Assembly (NCBI RefSeq): GCF_000214665.1 | Contig: NC_015572.1 | Location: 2,728,001-2,792,000, forward strand | Reading direction: 5' to 3' | Length of the DNA stretch: 64,000 bases | Source of the DNA: Methylomonas methanica MC09 | Lineage (GTDB): Bacteria; Pseudomonadota; Gammaproteobacteria; Methylococcales; Methylomonadaceae | Notes under the pieces: model-generated | Told to the model about the DNA's origin: nothing | The model's database searches: none | Seen by the model: only the letters and a program-made list of their open reading frames with translations | Program-made: the position numbers and the translations under genes | Part shown: positions 18,566 to 26,925 of the stretch, one piece after another | Layout of the letters: each line of letters starts with the position of its first letter | Numbering within the stretch: the stretch's first letter is position 1

Positions 18566-19180
18566 ATGGAAAATGAAATCACCTTCCCAGAAGATAGGTT
18601 TGTCGTTTATGAAAAACTGGCAAAGGTTAACTTTGCGTTTTTAACTGAAAAATATGGTTTTTGTCTTTCTAATATTGAAAAAATAGATAGTCGCTATATT
18701 GTGCTTCGGTACTTATCAGAAAGAGTATTTGTTACTCTTTATTATGGTTCTCCAAGTTTTGAGCTGGACTTTATTATTGGTCGAATAGGCATTGAGGATA
18801 AGCATAATAATGAAGGCTTTACATCTGGAGATTTAGTTTTTCTCAGTGATAATAGGAAATGGGCAAGCTACAAGTTATATTCTGCCCATTCATACGAAAA
18901 CCTTTGTAAGTGTCTGCCAAAGCTTGCAGAGTTATTGGAATCATATGGGGCCAGTTGTCTTGAAGGTGATGCATCACCTTACGAGAAAATGCTATTCGAA
19001 AAAAAAAGAAAAATCAATCAGTGGTGTAGTGAGCAAGAATTAAAACAGTCAAAAAAATCTGCATCGATAGCATGGGAAAATAGAGATTATTCTAAATTCA
19101 TTGAAATTATTGAGCCAGTTATTAACGCATTGTCACCATCGGAGAAAAAGAAACTCGAATATGCTCGCAAGCATTTATGA
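18566..19180 (+). CDS. AT-rich orphan protein, unknown function
   Basis: This 204-residue soluble protein starts MENEITFPEDRFVVYEKLAK, with GGAG at 18552. It has no signal or membrane segment. An acidic N-terminal domain of about 130 residues is followed by a Lys-rich helical tail (FEKKRKINQWCSEQELKQSK; LSPSEKKKLEYARKHL). Composition is much more A/T-rich than the flanks, like the orphan at 15149. The N-terminal pattern of short alternating hydrophobic strands recalls immunity-type proteins of toxin systems, but no specific family can be named and no toxin gene adjoins it. Confidence 0.6.
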   Translation: MENEITFPEDRFVVYEKLAKVNFAFLTEKYGFCLSNIEKIDSRYIVLRYLSERVFVTLYYGSPSFELDFIIGRIGIEDKHNNEGFTSGDLVFLSDNRKWASYKLYSAHSYENLCKCLPKLAELLESYGASCLEGDASPYEKMLFEKKRKINQWCSEQELKQSKKSASIAWENRDYSKFIEIIEPVINALSPSEKKKLEYARKHL

Positions 19181-19324
19181 GTCATTATTGCCTGAATCCA
19201 TGACTTAAAAAGCCATTCAACGCGATAAGGTGCGCCAGATAGGATGAGCCGACGTTAGGAAGCGCATCGTTCGAGTATCAAACACACCATGACCGAATAA
19301 CGCAGATTTTACATACCGAAAGCC

Positions 19325-19422
19325 ATGTGGTTTTTCACGGTTAATCTTGCCGAGCGCAAAAACAATTATCTGCTGATTGATAAGGTCGGCGAATTACGAA
19401 ATGCCTTTCGATATATAAAACA
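19325..19422 (+). pseudogene. RAYT transposase N-terminal remnant
   Basis: The frame reads MWFFTVNLAERKNNYLLIDK then VGELRNAFRYIKQ. This aligns with residues 14-45 of the intact RAYT at 15901 (FFTINLLQRKNNDLL). The similarity ends exactly where a family 1 REP begins at 19423, and the HUH and Tyr motifs are missing. Confidence 0.75.
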
Positions 19423-19470
19423 GCCCGCGTAGGGCGCAATAACCAACGGGCATTGCGCCGTATTTAATAA
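19423..19470 (+). repeat. REP element of RAYT family 1, second intact copy
   Basis: This is identical over 48 bp to 15831-15878, including the GGCGCAAT/ATTGCGCC stem. It sits between the RAYT remnant and the decayed gene-end copy at 19477. Confidence 0.85.
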
Positions 19471-19476
19471 ATAAAC

Positions 19477-19610
19477 CTGGAGCAACAGTTGGCGAGCAGC
19501 GTGGCACACAGGGACATATACCCTCCCCCTTGCAAAGCATACTTGCGCAGAAAGAAGACGCACGGGCACCATGGGATAAGGCCGACCGGCGCTAAATGGC
19601 GCGTTGCGCC
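19477..19610 (+). pseudogene. Copy B: decayed 3' end of small coiled-coil gene
   Basis: It corresponds to 8543-8677. It reads LEQQLASSVAHRDIYPP and then loses frame because one base is missing from the T/C run (CCTCCCCCTTG here, CCTTCCCCCTTG in copy A). A stop equivalent to that of copy A is still recognisable near 19595. No start or upstream part is present. Confidence 0.7.
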
Positions 19611-19643
19611 TTTAACTGCGCCACCGCTTAAAAAACTCGTCGT

Positions 19644-20804
19644 TTACCGTCCTGCCCTATTGGCTTCTATTAACCGGCGCCGGCCGCTGCGTTTCTGCAA
19701 CCACCGCATTACACCGGTGACAAACAGCAGCGGACAGCTTAGCCCCGCCGCCAGTACCAACAACCGGCCCGGCATGGCCAAGGCTTCGCCGCTGTGTAAG
19801 GGATGCAACCAATGTATCAGCGTGTCGCCGGCCGTCTCGGTAAACGGGTCGTTCACCCTGATTACCCGCCCGGAATATTGATCTATCCAGACATTGGTTT
19901 TCGGGAAGCGCCGGCTGGGTTCGCCCGACTGGTACAGATTGATGCGGTAGCAACCGTCTCTGCCGTGCGGCGTTTCTATCCAGGCTAATTCGGCCTGCGG
20001 AAAGCGCTGCCGAGCGATCGCCACAGCCCGGTCCAATGTGATGGCGGCGGATTGCTCCACAATTTGCGATTTCGCTGCCGACTGTTGCTGTAACGGCGAA
20101 AAATAGCCGATCAGCGGATTGACGTAGTCGGGTATTTCCAAGGCAATCCCGGTCAAGGCCAGCGCCAGCATCGCGATAAAACCGTAGACGCCAGCCACTT
20201 TATGCAAATCGTAGGTCAGGCGTTGTTTGCCGGCCTTGGATTTTATGCCGAGCGCCGACCGCCATTTGCCGGCCGACGGCCACCATAAGTACAGGCCGCT
20301 CAGCAAGGACACCAGCAAGCATCCGCCGACAACCGCCATGACAATCTTGCCGCTTGCCGCCAACAGCAGCGTGTAATGCAGGTCATACAACCAAGTCATG
20401 GCGAATTGTCCCCAGAAACGCTGTTTCAATACCTCGCCTGTCTGCGGATGAACCGACAACAGTAAAGGCGCAAACCCCAGCTGTTCGGTTTCCCGCGGCT
20501 TGTAATAGCGGGCGGTAATCACGCGGCGCGGATTATCCGGTATTTCCAGACGCCAGCCGTTCGGCCGGTCGGGTTCGGCTTGGCGGATGGCGTTGAAAAT
20601 CGTCTGATACGGCAAGCGCGGCGCCGACGGCTCCGCAATCGCCAGCTCCGGATTGAGAACCTCGTCCAACTCCAGATAAAATACCAACAGACTGCCGGTA
20701 ATGCCGATTACGCTAAGCAATAACCCCAGCGATAAACCCAAATACAGATGCACCGCCAGCCACTGCTGACGGATAGCGCGTTTGTGTTGAGCGATTTTAG
20801 ACAT
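19644..20804 (-). CDS. PepSY-associated transmembrane protein (reductase-like)
   Basis: This 386-residue inner-membrane protein starts at MSKIAQHKRAIRQQW, 7 bp after the receptor stop; upstream in-frame starts would overlap the receptor gene. It has four main helices: LGLSLGLLLSVIGITGSLLV, KIVMAVVGGCLLVSLLSGLY, GVYGFIAMLALALTGIALEI and LLVLAAGLSCPLLFVTGVM. Two periplasmic PepSY-like domains lie between them, with conserved His in AVHLYLG, YDLHYTLL, YDLHKVAGVYG and HPLHSGEA. Such proteins accompany TonB-dependent metal receptors and are thought to handle reduction or release of imported metal chelates. The order receptor-PepSY on one strand supports an operon. The specific electron donor is unknown. 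Confidence 0.85.
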   Translation of the reverse strand: MSKIAQHKRAIRQQWLAVHLYLGLSLGLLLSVIGITGSLLVFYLELDEVLNPELAIAEPSAPRLPYQTIFNAIRQAEPDRPNGWRLEIPDNPRRVITARYYKPRETEQLGFAPLLLSVHPQTGEVLKQRFWGQFAMTWLYDLHYTLLLAASGKIVMAVVGGCLLVSLLSGLYLWWPSAGKWRSALGIKSKAGKQRLTYDLHKVAGVYGFIAMLALALTGIALEIPDYVNPLIGYFSPLQQQSAAKSQIVEQSAAITLDRAVAIARQRFPQAELAWIETPHGRDGCYRINLYQSGEPSRRFPKTNVWIDQYSGRVIRVNDPFTETAGDTLIHWLHPLHSGEALAMPGRLLVLAAGLSCPLLFVTGVMRWLQKRSGRRRLIEANRAGR

Positions 20805-20811
20805 GGCGGCA

Positions 20812-23145
20812 TCAGTAATCGAATCTGACATTGACGGCACCGTAAAACGCAATACCGTCTCCCGGAGAGAAGAACGGTTGGGCTGTGGCGCCGAAGCTTT
20901 CGTCGTACCAGACGTATTCCCGGCGAGTGTCGGTCAGGTTCTTGGCTTGAAATTGCACTTCCACTTCCTTGGTCACCTGATAGCCCAAATCCAGGTTCAG
21001 CACGGCATATTCGCCGAATTTGCTGCGTTGATTGGCTTGATCGACAAAGTAGTCGCCCTGGCCGCTGGTCCATAGCGACGAGCGCAGTTGCGGCAGGATT
21101 TGGTAGTCGATGCCGGCCGAAAACAAATAATTCGGGGTATTGACCACCTGGTTGCCCGCGACGTATTCCATCGTTCCGGCAACCACCGCCGGCGGGTTCG
21201 ACACTTTGGCTTCCTGCAGGGAGTAAGCGGCCCAAACGCCGACTTTGTCGGTCGGATAGACCTTGATTTCAACGTCCACGCCTTGGCGCTTGGTGGCACC
21301 GATCATTGTCGAATCGACGCTGGCCAGATTGCGGCTGATTTCGTTAGTGGCATCTTGCGCCCAATAGGCGACCCGGCCCTCGACCCAATCCACCGGCTTC
21401 AGTTTTATCCCGACCTCCCAACCGTCGTTCAACGATGGGCCGATGTTGGATTGGTTGCGACCGATGAAGGTCGCTTGGCCCAAGCCGACCTGAAAGGTGC
21501 GACCCCAGTTGCCGTAAAGGCTATAGCCTTCGATCGGCGTAATCACCGCGCCGATTTTCGGCTGCGAGATGGTGCCGTAGTCGTTCAACGGGTAGGGACC
21601 GAAGTTTGCGCCGGGGCGGTAGTTGAAAAAGCTGCCGTCTATGATGTCGGCTCGGTAGCCCGGTGTCAGCTTCAACCATTTGAACGGCTTGATCACGGCT
21701 TGGATGTAACCGCCGTAGTTCAAAAAGTCCCACTTTTCGTCGTTACGCAAACCCGTGCTACGGCGAACGCGGCTATCGGTTAGGTAACGCAGGTATTTGT
21801 TTTCCTGTTGCTGGAAGTCGAACCCGGTTTCCAGCTCGAAGTCGTCCAGCCAACTCACCACGGGATGATAGGTCAACGAGGTCATCGCGCCATATTGGAT
21901 TTCGTCGCGGTTGCGTTCTTGCTGTGCCACGTCAGGACCGTAGGTGACGTAACGCTGGTCTTCGAACAAATTGCCGTAAACCTTGGACGACCAGAATAAG
22001 GTCGGGCTGAGGTTGACGTCCAAATGCGTGCTGACCTGGCCTAGCGTACGTTTGCCGCCGTCGGTGGCATTTCGGGCGAAGGATTGGGTTTGGTTACGCA
22101 ACTGTTCCTGATACGTCATATAGCCCGGTTCCTGGGCGCCGGCTTCGCTCCAACGGGCGATCAGGCCGACTTTGTACTTATCGCTGGGCGCGTAAAACCA
22201 TTTGCCGGAAAAGCTGTTTTTATCGGAATCGGCGTGATCCCGGTAGCCGTCGCTGGCGCGGTAGGAAATTTGGTAGTTTTGCGAAAAGCCGTCCTTTTCG
22301 TAGCCCAGTCCGGATTGGATGTCGTGGGTGTTGAAACTGCCGTAACCGACCCGACCCTTGACGTAATTGCCGCCGGTGGTAGTGTTCATGCTGATGTTGC
22401 CGGCGAAGGAGTGCAGGCCGTAGCGGGCGTCGTTGGTGCCGCGTACCACTTCGATCGATTCGATGTCCAGAGGAAACAGCGAGTCGATGAAATAGGTGTC
22501 GCCGCTGTTGGTGTTGCTGGGAACGCCGTCTATCAGCAATTTAACCGCATTAACCCGGCCCTCGCCGTTGAAACCTCGAAACGACATTTTTCCGGTTGTG
22601 ATGCCTTGGCCGAATTGCGTCACCTGCACGCCCGGCATGCGATGAAACAAGTCGTACGCCGTCAACACATTCTGATCGGCAATTTTATCCGCATACATCA
22701 CGTCCACCGAAGTGGCGATATCGCGGCTGGTGAGTTTTTTATTGAACTCAGGCTGATCGCTGACGGTAACCACCCCCAACTCGAAAATGGAGTTATCTTG
22801 CGAGGTGGGGGCCGGCTTTTTGGGCGCGGTTTTCACCGCCAACATGCCCTCGCCCACCGCTTCGAATTGCAAGCCGTTTTCGCTCAACACCTGTTTCAGC
22901 GCCTGTTGCACGCTCAAACGGCCTTTCACGGCGCCGGCCTGTAGGCCTTGCACCGTGGCATCGGCATAAATGAGTTTGATGTGACTGATTTTTGCCAGTT
23001 TATCCAAGGTTGCGGCCAGGGGTTGCGCCGGAATATCCAGATCGACAACCGCCTCGTCGGCTGTCGAAAACTTCATTGTAGCCAGCAAGATTAAGGCTAC
23101 TACAGCGTTATTGCGACGCGACCCGCCCGATACAGCTTGTTTCAT
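20812..23145 (-). CDS. TonB-dependent receptor with STN domain (siderophore/metal type)
   Basis: The start MKQAVSGGSRRN is chosen because GGAG lies 6 bp upstream; a longer frame from 23169 exists. After the signal sequence comes an STN signalling domain (LDIPAQPLAATLDKLAKISH, IKLIYADATVQGLQ), a TonB box-like ELGVVTVS and a plug (DLFHRMPGVQVTQFG, VKLLIDGVPSN, IESIEVVRGTNDARYG). A 22-strand barrel follows, ending NVRFDY with terminal aromatic/Phe character. It imports a ferric or other metal chelate through the outer membrane. An STN domain normally signals to an anti-sigma factor, but no FecIR pair is present here. The partner is the PepSY protein downstream. A copper-chelate receptor is possible but not supported directly. 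Confidence 0.9.
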   Translation of the reverse strand: MKQAVSGGSRRNNAVVALILLATMKFSTADEAVVDLDIPAQPLAATLDKLAKISHIKLIYADATVQGLQAGAVKGRLSVQQALKQVLSENGLQFEAVGEGMLAVKTAPKKPAPTSQDNSIFELGVVTVSDQPEFNKKLTSRDIATSVDVMYADKIADQNVLTAYDLFHRMPGVQVTQFGQGITTGKMSFRGFNGEGRVNAVKLLIDGVPSNTNSGDTYFIDSLFPLDIESIEVVRGTNDARYGLHSFAGNISMNTTTGGNYVKGRVGYGSFNTHDIQSGLGYEKDGFSQNYQISYRASDGYRDHADSDKNSFSGKWFYAPSDKYKVGLIARWSEAGAQEPGYMTYQEQLRNQTQSFARNATDGGKRTLGQVSTHLDVNLSPTLFWSSKVYGNLFEDQRYVTYGPDVAQQERNRDEIQYGAMTSLTYHPVVSWLDDFELETGFDFQQQENKYLRYLTDSRVRRSTGLRNDEKWDFLNYGGYIQAVIKPFKWLKLTPGYRADIIDGSFFNYRPGANFGPYPLNDYGTISQPKIGAVITPIEGYSLYGNWGRTFQVGLGQATFIGRNQSNIGPSLNDGWEVGIKLKPVDWVEGRVAYWAQDATNEISRNLASVDSTMIGATKRQGVDVEIKVYPTDKVGVWAAYSLQEAKVSNPPAVVAGTMEYVAGNQVVNTPNYLFSAGIDYQILPQLRSSLWTSGQGDYFVDQANQRSKFGEYAVLNLDLGYQVTKEVEVQFQAKNLTDTRREYVWYDESFGATAQPFFSPGDGIAFYGAVNVRFDY

Positions 23146-23435
23146 GTTCATCTCCATTGTTTTAGGCAAAAACAGGCTGCATGCCTGCCGTTACTTAATT
23201 AACGAAACGAACCGGGCTAACTGGACAATTATTTTCTACAATTTTTGGTGACGTCTGATTTCGTAATTGATATTACGGTTTGCGGGTCGTGATCGGCGGC
23301 GGGTTATGCTGGACGGATAACAGCTAACGACATAGTAACAACCCTAAATATCTGAGAAATTTGCAAGTACATCGTCGGCTAGTGGCGTCAATACCCCATC
23401 TGAGTTTTCAGATAATTCGTCGCGCCCCATAGATC
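23146..23435. promoter_or_regulatory. Upstream region of the receptor operon
   Basis: These 290 bp hold no gene. A T-rich stretch (23225-23245) probably contains the receptor promoter on the minus strand. I could not identify a convincing Fur box. Confidence 0.3.
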
Positions 23436-24296
23436 TCAGCAATAGTTTTTTTGACGTTCAATCGCTGCCAAGGACCTTAAGTTATCCAGTATCTGGCGCA
23501 ATATGATTGAATCGCTATCAAGTGGTGATACCATATAGGCCGGTAATTTGAATTGCGGGCTGTCGGGTACCTGAAACAGCTTGCGCTCTTTGATCAGCGG
23601 CGCGGCAATTCGAATAGGTAAAAAGCAGGAGCCGCCATTGCCGGTCACTAATTGCACGGCCAGCCAGCCGATGTTAACGACCTGGGGCGGACGTTCCAGA
23701 TTGGGATAAGCATTGCTGTGTTGGGCGTAAAACCCCGGCCCCCAATCGACGTAGATGTAATCGTCGTTAGGCCAGGTTTTCTCGGGATTGGAGGTCAACA
23801 ACACCAAAGTTTCATCGAATAAATGTTCGACCTTTAGTCCGGGGTTGTGTTGCGGCGTATACATCATGCCTATATCCATGGAACCTTCGATTACGCCGCG
23901 CATTAAATCTTCTTCAAAACCGATTTCGCTGCGTATTGAAACATCCGCTACTTGGCTGCGTATGATGCCTATCCATTCCGGTAACAGGGTTTCCCATAAG
24001 GCGATGCGCGCACCCAGGGTAATACTGGCACGATAGCGACTGGGTAAGCCAATGTCGTGCCGCGCTTGTTCCAGGGTTATCAGCAGCGTTTTGGCGTGAC
24101 GTAAAAAGCGCCGCCCCGGCAGCGTCAAGGTGGCGCCGGAGCGATTCCGCACGAACAAGCTAACGCCCATGTAGGCTTCCAGGCGCTGTATGCGAGTACT
24201 GACTGTCGATTGCGTGACATACAGTCTACTGGCGGCTTCCAGAAAACTGCCGTTGGCGGCGACGCTTAAAAAAGTCTTGATCTGATCGATGTCCAT
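23436..24296 (-). CDS. LysR-family transcriptional regulator
   Basis: This 286-residue protein has an N-terminal winged HTH (IDQIKTFLSVAANGSFLEAA, RLYVTQSTVSTRIQRLE, GVSLFVRNRSGATLTLPG) and a LysR substrate-binding domain (ITLGARIALWETLLPEWIGI, DIGMMYTPQHNPGL, WLAVQLVTGNGGSCFLP). It is transcribed divergently from the lipoprotein/MFS efflux operon with 141 bp between the start codons, the usual layout for a LysR regulator and its target. It probably activates that operon in response to a small-molecule effector, possibly a pump substrate. The effector cannot be read from the sequence. Confidence 0.9.
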   Translation of the reverse strand: MDIDQIKTFLSVAANGSFLEAASRLYVTQSTVSTRIQRLEAYMGVSLFVRNRSGATLTLPGRRFLRHAKTLLITLEQARHDIGLPSRYRASITLGARIALWETLLPEWIGIIRSQVADVSIRSEIGFEEDLMRGVIEGSMDIGMMYTPQHNPGLKVEHLFDETLVLLTSNPEKTWPNDDYIYVDWGPGFYAQHSNAYPNLERPPQVVNIGWLAVQLVTGNGGSCFLPIRIAAPLIKERKLFQVPDSPQFKLPAYMVSPLDSDSIILRQILDNLRSLAAIERQKNYC

Positions 24297-24343
24297 ACGG
24301 CTTAGTATCGGTTTTGTCGATATTAAAGTCCAATAAAAATCGT

Positions 24344-24372
24344 TTGTCTTATATCAATTGAATTCCTATAGT
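24344..24372 (+). promoter_or_regulatory. Predicted sigma70 promoter of efflux operon
   Basis: TTGTCT (24344) and TATAGT (24367) are separated by 17 bp. The spacer contains the partial palindrome ATCAATTGAAT, compatible with a LysR-type contact site. It lies 66 bp upstream of the lipoprotein start codon and within the divergent region shared with the LysR gene. Confidence 0.5.
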
Positions 24373-24437
24373 GGCCTTCACCGCAATCGCGAATTTGTAT
24401 CGCTGCGATGTGCAACTTTTTGCAGGAGTCCATACGT

Positions 24438-25304
24438 ATGCAAACATCATCCGATAGACGTGTTCATGCAAACGGTCGGAGTTCATTCAACGCCCGCTTA
24501 ATCAACCTTAGCTTTATTGTGGCGTCGGCCTTTCTGGTCAACGGCTGCTGGGCGCCCGCCATTAAACCGCCGATTTCCGAGATCGGTAAGCTCACTACCA
24601 TCCTGATCGTTCCGCTTGAGTCGCCTCCGCTGGAAATCAGCCCCGACCCGATTGCAGACCGTATCCCGGCCTATGCACATTATCGCAACATGGCCATCGA
24701 TTTTCCGGTGGAACAAAAACTCTATAAGACATCGGGAGACGTCGTGGTTGCCGGTTTGGTCATTCAAAGCGACGATGCCGACGCAGTATCCATTCAAGAT
24801 AAACCGGTACGGCCGAGTCTGGCAAACAGCCCCGGGGCGTCGCAAACCTGGACACCCTCTTTGATACTGGCCCAACAGGCCTTGACTCAATTGACCGAGC
24901 ACAACATTAAAGCAAGCTTGAGTCGCGAATATTTTTATCTAGCCATGGACGACGCAGACCGAAATGCTCAGTTAAGCCATTGGCATGAGGCGACTTTGGC
25001 ATGGTATGAACAAAATACGGCTACTGCCAATTATCAATCGTATGCCGGCATTGATGCGGTACTGCAGCTGGGCCTGGGGAGCTATCGAATTTTTGCCGGA
25101 CAGATGTCGCTGCAAATGCTGATGAAGTTGATCGATCCGCACACCGGACAGGTGATTGGCCGTACTCGTGTGAACGCCTATACGACCGAGAATGTGGGAG
25201 AAACCACACTGATTCGGGACAGCGCGGCATTTAAGCAGCGTATAGCGCGGATCAGTTCGCAGCTGTTATCACAAGGCCTGCGTGAATTTGGCTGGCGGCT
25301 TTGA
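24438..25304 (+). CDS. Putative lipoprotein of the efflux operon, unknown function
   Basis: This 288-residue protein starts at ATG 24438 with GGAG at 24425. Its signal sequence ends in the lipobox FLVNGC (Cys37). The mature part includes LTTILIVPLESPPLEI, a helical segment (SLILAQQALTQLTEHNIKAS) and a C-terminal LIDPHTGQVIGRTRVNAYTT. The last resembles GNA1162/CsgG-like curlin-assembly or LPS-associated lipoproteins, in which a nucleotide-like beta domain follows the acylated end. The family assignment is only a suggestion. It precedes the MFS pump by 40 bp and is first in the operon, so an accessory role in the efflux complex or at the outer membrane is likely. Confidence 0.7.
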   Translation: MQTSSDRRVHANGRSSFNARLINLSFIVASAFLVNGCWAPAIKPPISEIGKLTTILIVPLESPPLEISPDPIADRIPAYAHYRNMAIDFPVEQKLYKTSGDVVVAGLVIQSDDADAVSIQDKPVRPSLANSPGASQTWTPSLILAQQALTQLTEHNIKASLSREYFYLAMDDADRNAQLSHWHEATLAWYEQNTATANYQSYAGIDAVLQLGLGSYRIFAGQMSLQMLMKLIDPHTGQVIGRTRVNAYTTENVGETTLIRDSAAFKQRIARISSQLLSQGLREFGWRL

Positions 25305-25344
25305 TAAGCCGGGTTAATAACGCCACCGTGTAAGCGCTTGGATT

Positions 25345-26925
25345 ATGGCTGACAGCGAACAACCAAAGCTGCATGGATGGCGCTTTGTGCTATTCAATCT
25401 CTGTTTGGGCTTGAGCCATGTGCTGGTGATATTCAATGCCGGCGCCTATATCGCAATGTTACCGCGGGTTGCGGCGGGTCTGGGTATTCCACCGAGTTTC
25501 GCTACATGGACGCAGACGGATTATATGGTAGGGCTGGCATTGGCTTTTCCGGTGGGCGGCTGGTTGTCGCGCCGTCTGGGCGAATATCGACCGTTTGTGG
25601 CGGCCTTTTTTGTGTTTGCGCTGGCCTCGGTTATTTGCGCAACCATGACCTCGTTTTACGCCTATTTAGCCGGGCGCATCGTGTTGGGGTTTGCCGGCGG
25701 CTTAACCTTGCCATTGGGGCAATCCTTGCTGATCAAGGAATATCCGGAGCAAAAAAAATCCATCGGCATCGGGGTTTGGAGCGTATTTACCTTGACGCCG
25801 TTCACCTTCGCGCAACCTATCGGCGGCTGGATAGCCGACACGCTGGGTTGGCGTTGGTTATTCTGGCTGAATATTCCCACGGCTCTGACTATTGGCGGCG
25901 TTGTCGGCGCTTTACTTTATCGGCGTGGCATTACCCGTATCCGGCATCGTTTTGATGGTGTCGGCTTTGTGCTGATTGCGCTGGCATTGTTTGGCACACA
26001 AACCGTGCTTAACCAGGGTAACGACTGGGATTGGACGAACTCGCTTTATATCGGCGGCCTGATTATTGTCGTGGTGGCGACGCTGATTTATTGGGTGATC
26101 TGGGAATGCAGCCATCGCCGACCCTTTCTGGATATCCGTTTATTTACCCATCGAAATTTCACCATTGGCGTAATCATTTTGTTCCTGGGTTTTCTGATGT
26201 TTCAGGGCTTGTTATCCATGTTGATTGTGCAGCTGCAATTGGCTCTGGGCTATTCATCGTTGTTGGCAGGCTTGGTGTTTCTACCAATGGCGATTTTAGC
26301 CAAGCCGGTCGCCGGCGTGTTTCACGAAGTGGTCAAATACATCGACGCCCGCTGGTGGGTCTCGCTTAATTGCCTGGGCTTTGCCGCGATCTATTTTTGG
26401 CTGAGCCATTTCGATGGTCATGACGCATTTGCGCAATTGTTCTGGCCCAAAGTCCTGGAAGGCGCTTGTCTGGGCAGCTTCTTCGTACCGGTGACCGCCT
26501 TGATATTGCATGGGTTGGCACCCGAACAGACTTGGCGCGCGGTGGAATTGGCCAGTCTGTTGCGTATTGCCGCCGGCGCCATGGGCATCTCCCTGCAAGG
26601 CATAGTGATTTATCGGCGCGCCCCGGTACATATAACCCGCTTTGCTGAGTCTCATACGCTTTTTGATGGCAGACTTGAGCAAACGCTGGACACCCTTGTT
26701 TCGGCCGGCTTTAACGAGTCGACCGCCATCGCCCGGTTGGCCAAGCTGGCGGGCCGAGACGCGGTAATTCACGCCATGAATGACGCCTTCTGGCTGGCGA
26801 GCTGCCTGTTTGTAGGCTTGTCTATTCTGGTTTGGTTTGCAAATCCCACCAAACTGTCCGCCAAACGTACGCTAAAACAATTGCAACGTCGGGAAACTCA
26901 AGAAATGCTGGTGGAGGCGCCTTAA
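25345..26925 (+). CDS. MFS drug-efflux transporter, DHA2/EmrB type
   Basis: This 526-residue protein has about 14 membrane helices. It shows the MFS motif-A-like GGWLSRRLGEYRPF after helix 2, the helix-5 antiporter region (FTFAQPIGGWIADTLGWRWL) and WLFWLNIPTALTIGGVVGAL. It is expected to export drugs or metabolites driven by the proton gradient. It works with the EmrA-type adaptor and outer-membrane factor encoded just downstream, giving a tripartite EmrAB-TolC-like system. The next gene's ATG overlaps its TAA stop (TAATG), implying coupled translation. Confidence 0.9.
   Translation: MADSEQPKLHGWRFVLFNLCLGLSHVLVIFNAGAYIAMLPRVAAGLGIPPSFATWTQTDYMVGLALAFPVGGWLSRRLGEYRPFVAAFFVFALASVICATMTSFYAYLAGRIVLGFAGGLTLPLGQSLLIKEYPEQKKSIGIGVWSVFTLTPFTFAQPIGGWIADTLGWRWLFWLNIPTALTIGGVVGALLYRRGITRIRHRFDGVGFVLIALALFGTQTVLNQGNDWDWTNSLYIGGLIIVVVATLIYWVIWECSHRRPFLDIRLFTHRNFTIGVIILFLGFLMFQGLLSMLIVQLQLALGYSSLLAGLVFLPMAILAKPVAGVFHEVVKYIDARWWVSLNCLGFAAIYFWLSHFDGHDAFAQLFWPKVLEGACLGSFFVPVTALILHGLAPEQTWRAVELASLLRIAAGAMGISLQGIVIYRRAPVHITRFAESHTLFDGRLEQTLDTLVSAGFNESTAIARLAKLAGRDAVIHAMNDAFWLASCLFVGLSILVWFANPTKLSAKRTLKQLQRRETQEMLVEAP

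Noticed and set aside
22084..22944. 286-codon open frame opposite the TonB receptor gene
   Set aside because: It is antisense shadow; the receptor on the minus strand has complete domains.
20812..23145. Methanobactin receptor assignment
   Set aside because: No methanobactin biosynthesis genes or distinguishing motif are visible. Siderophore-type is the safer call.
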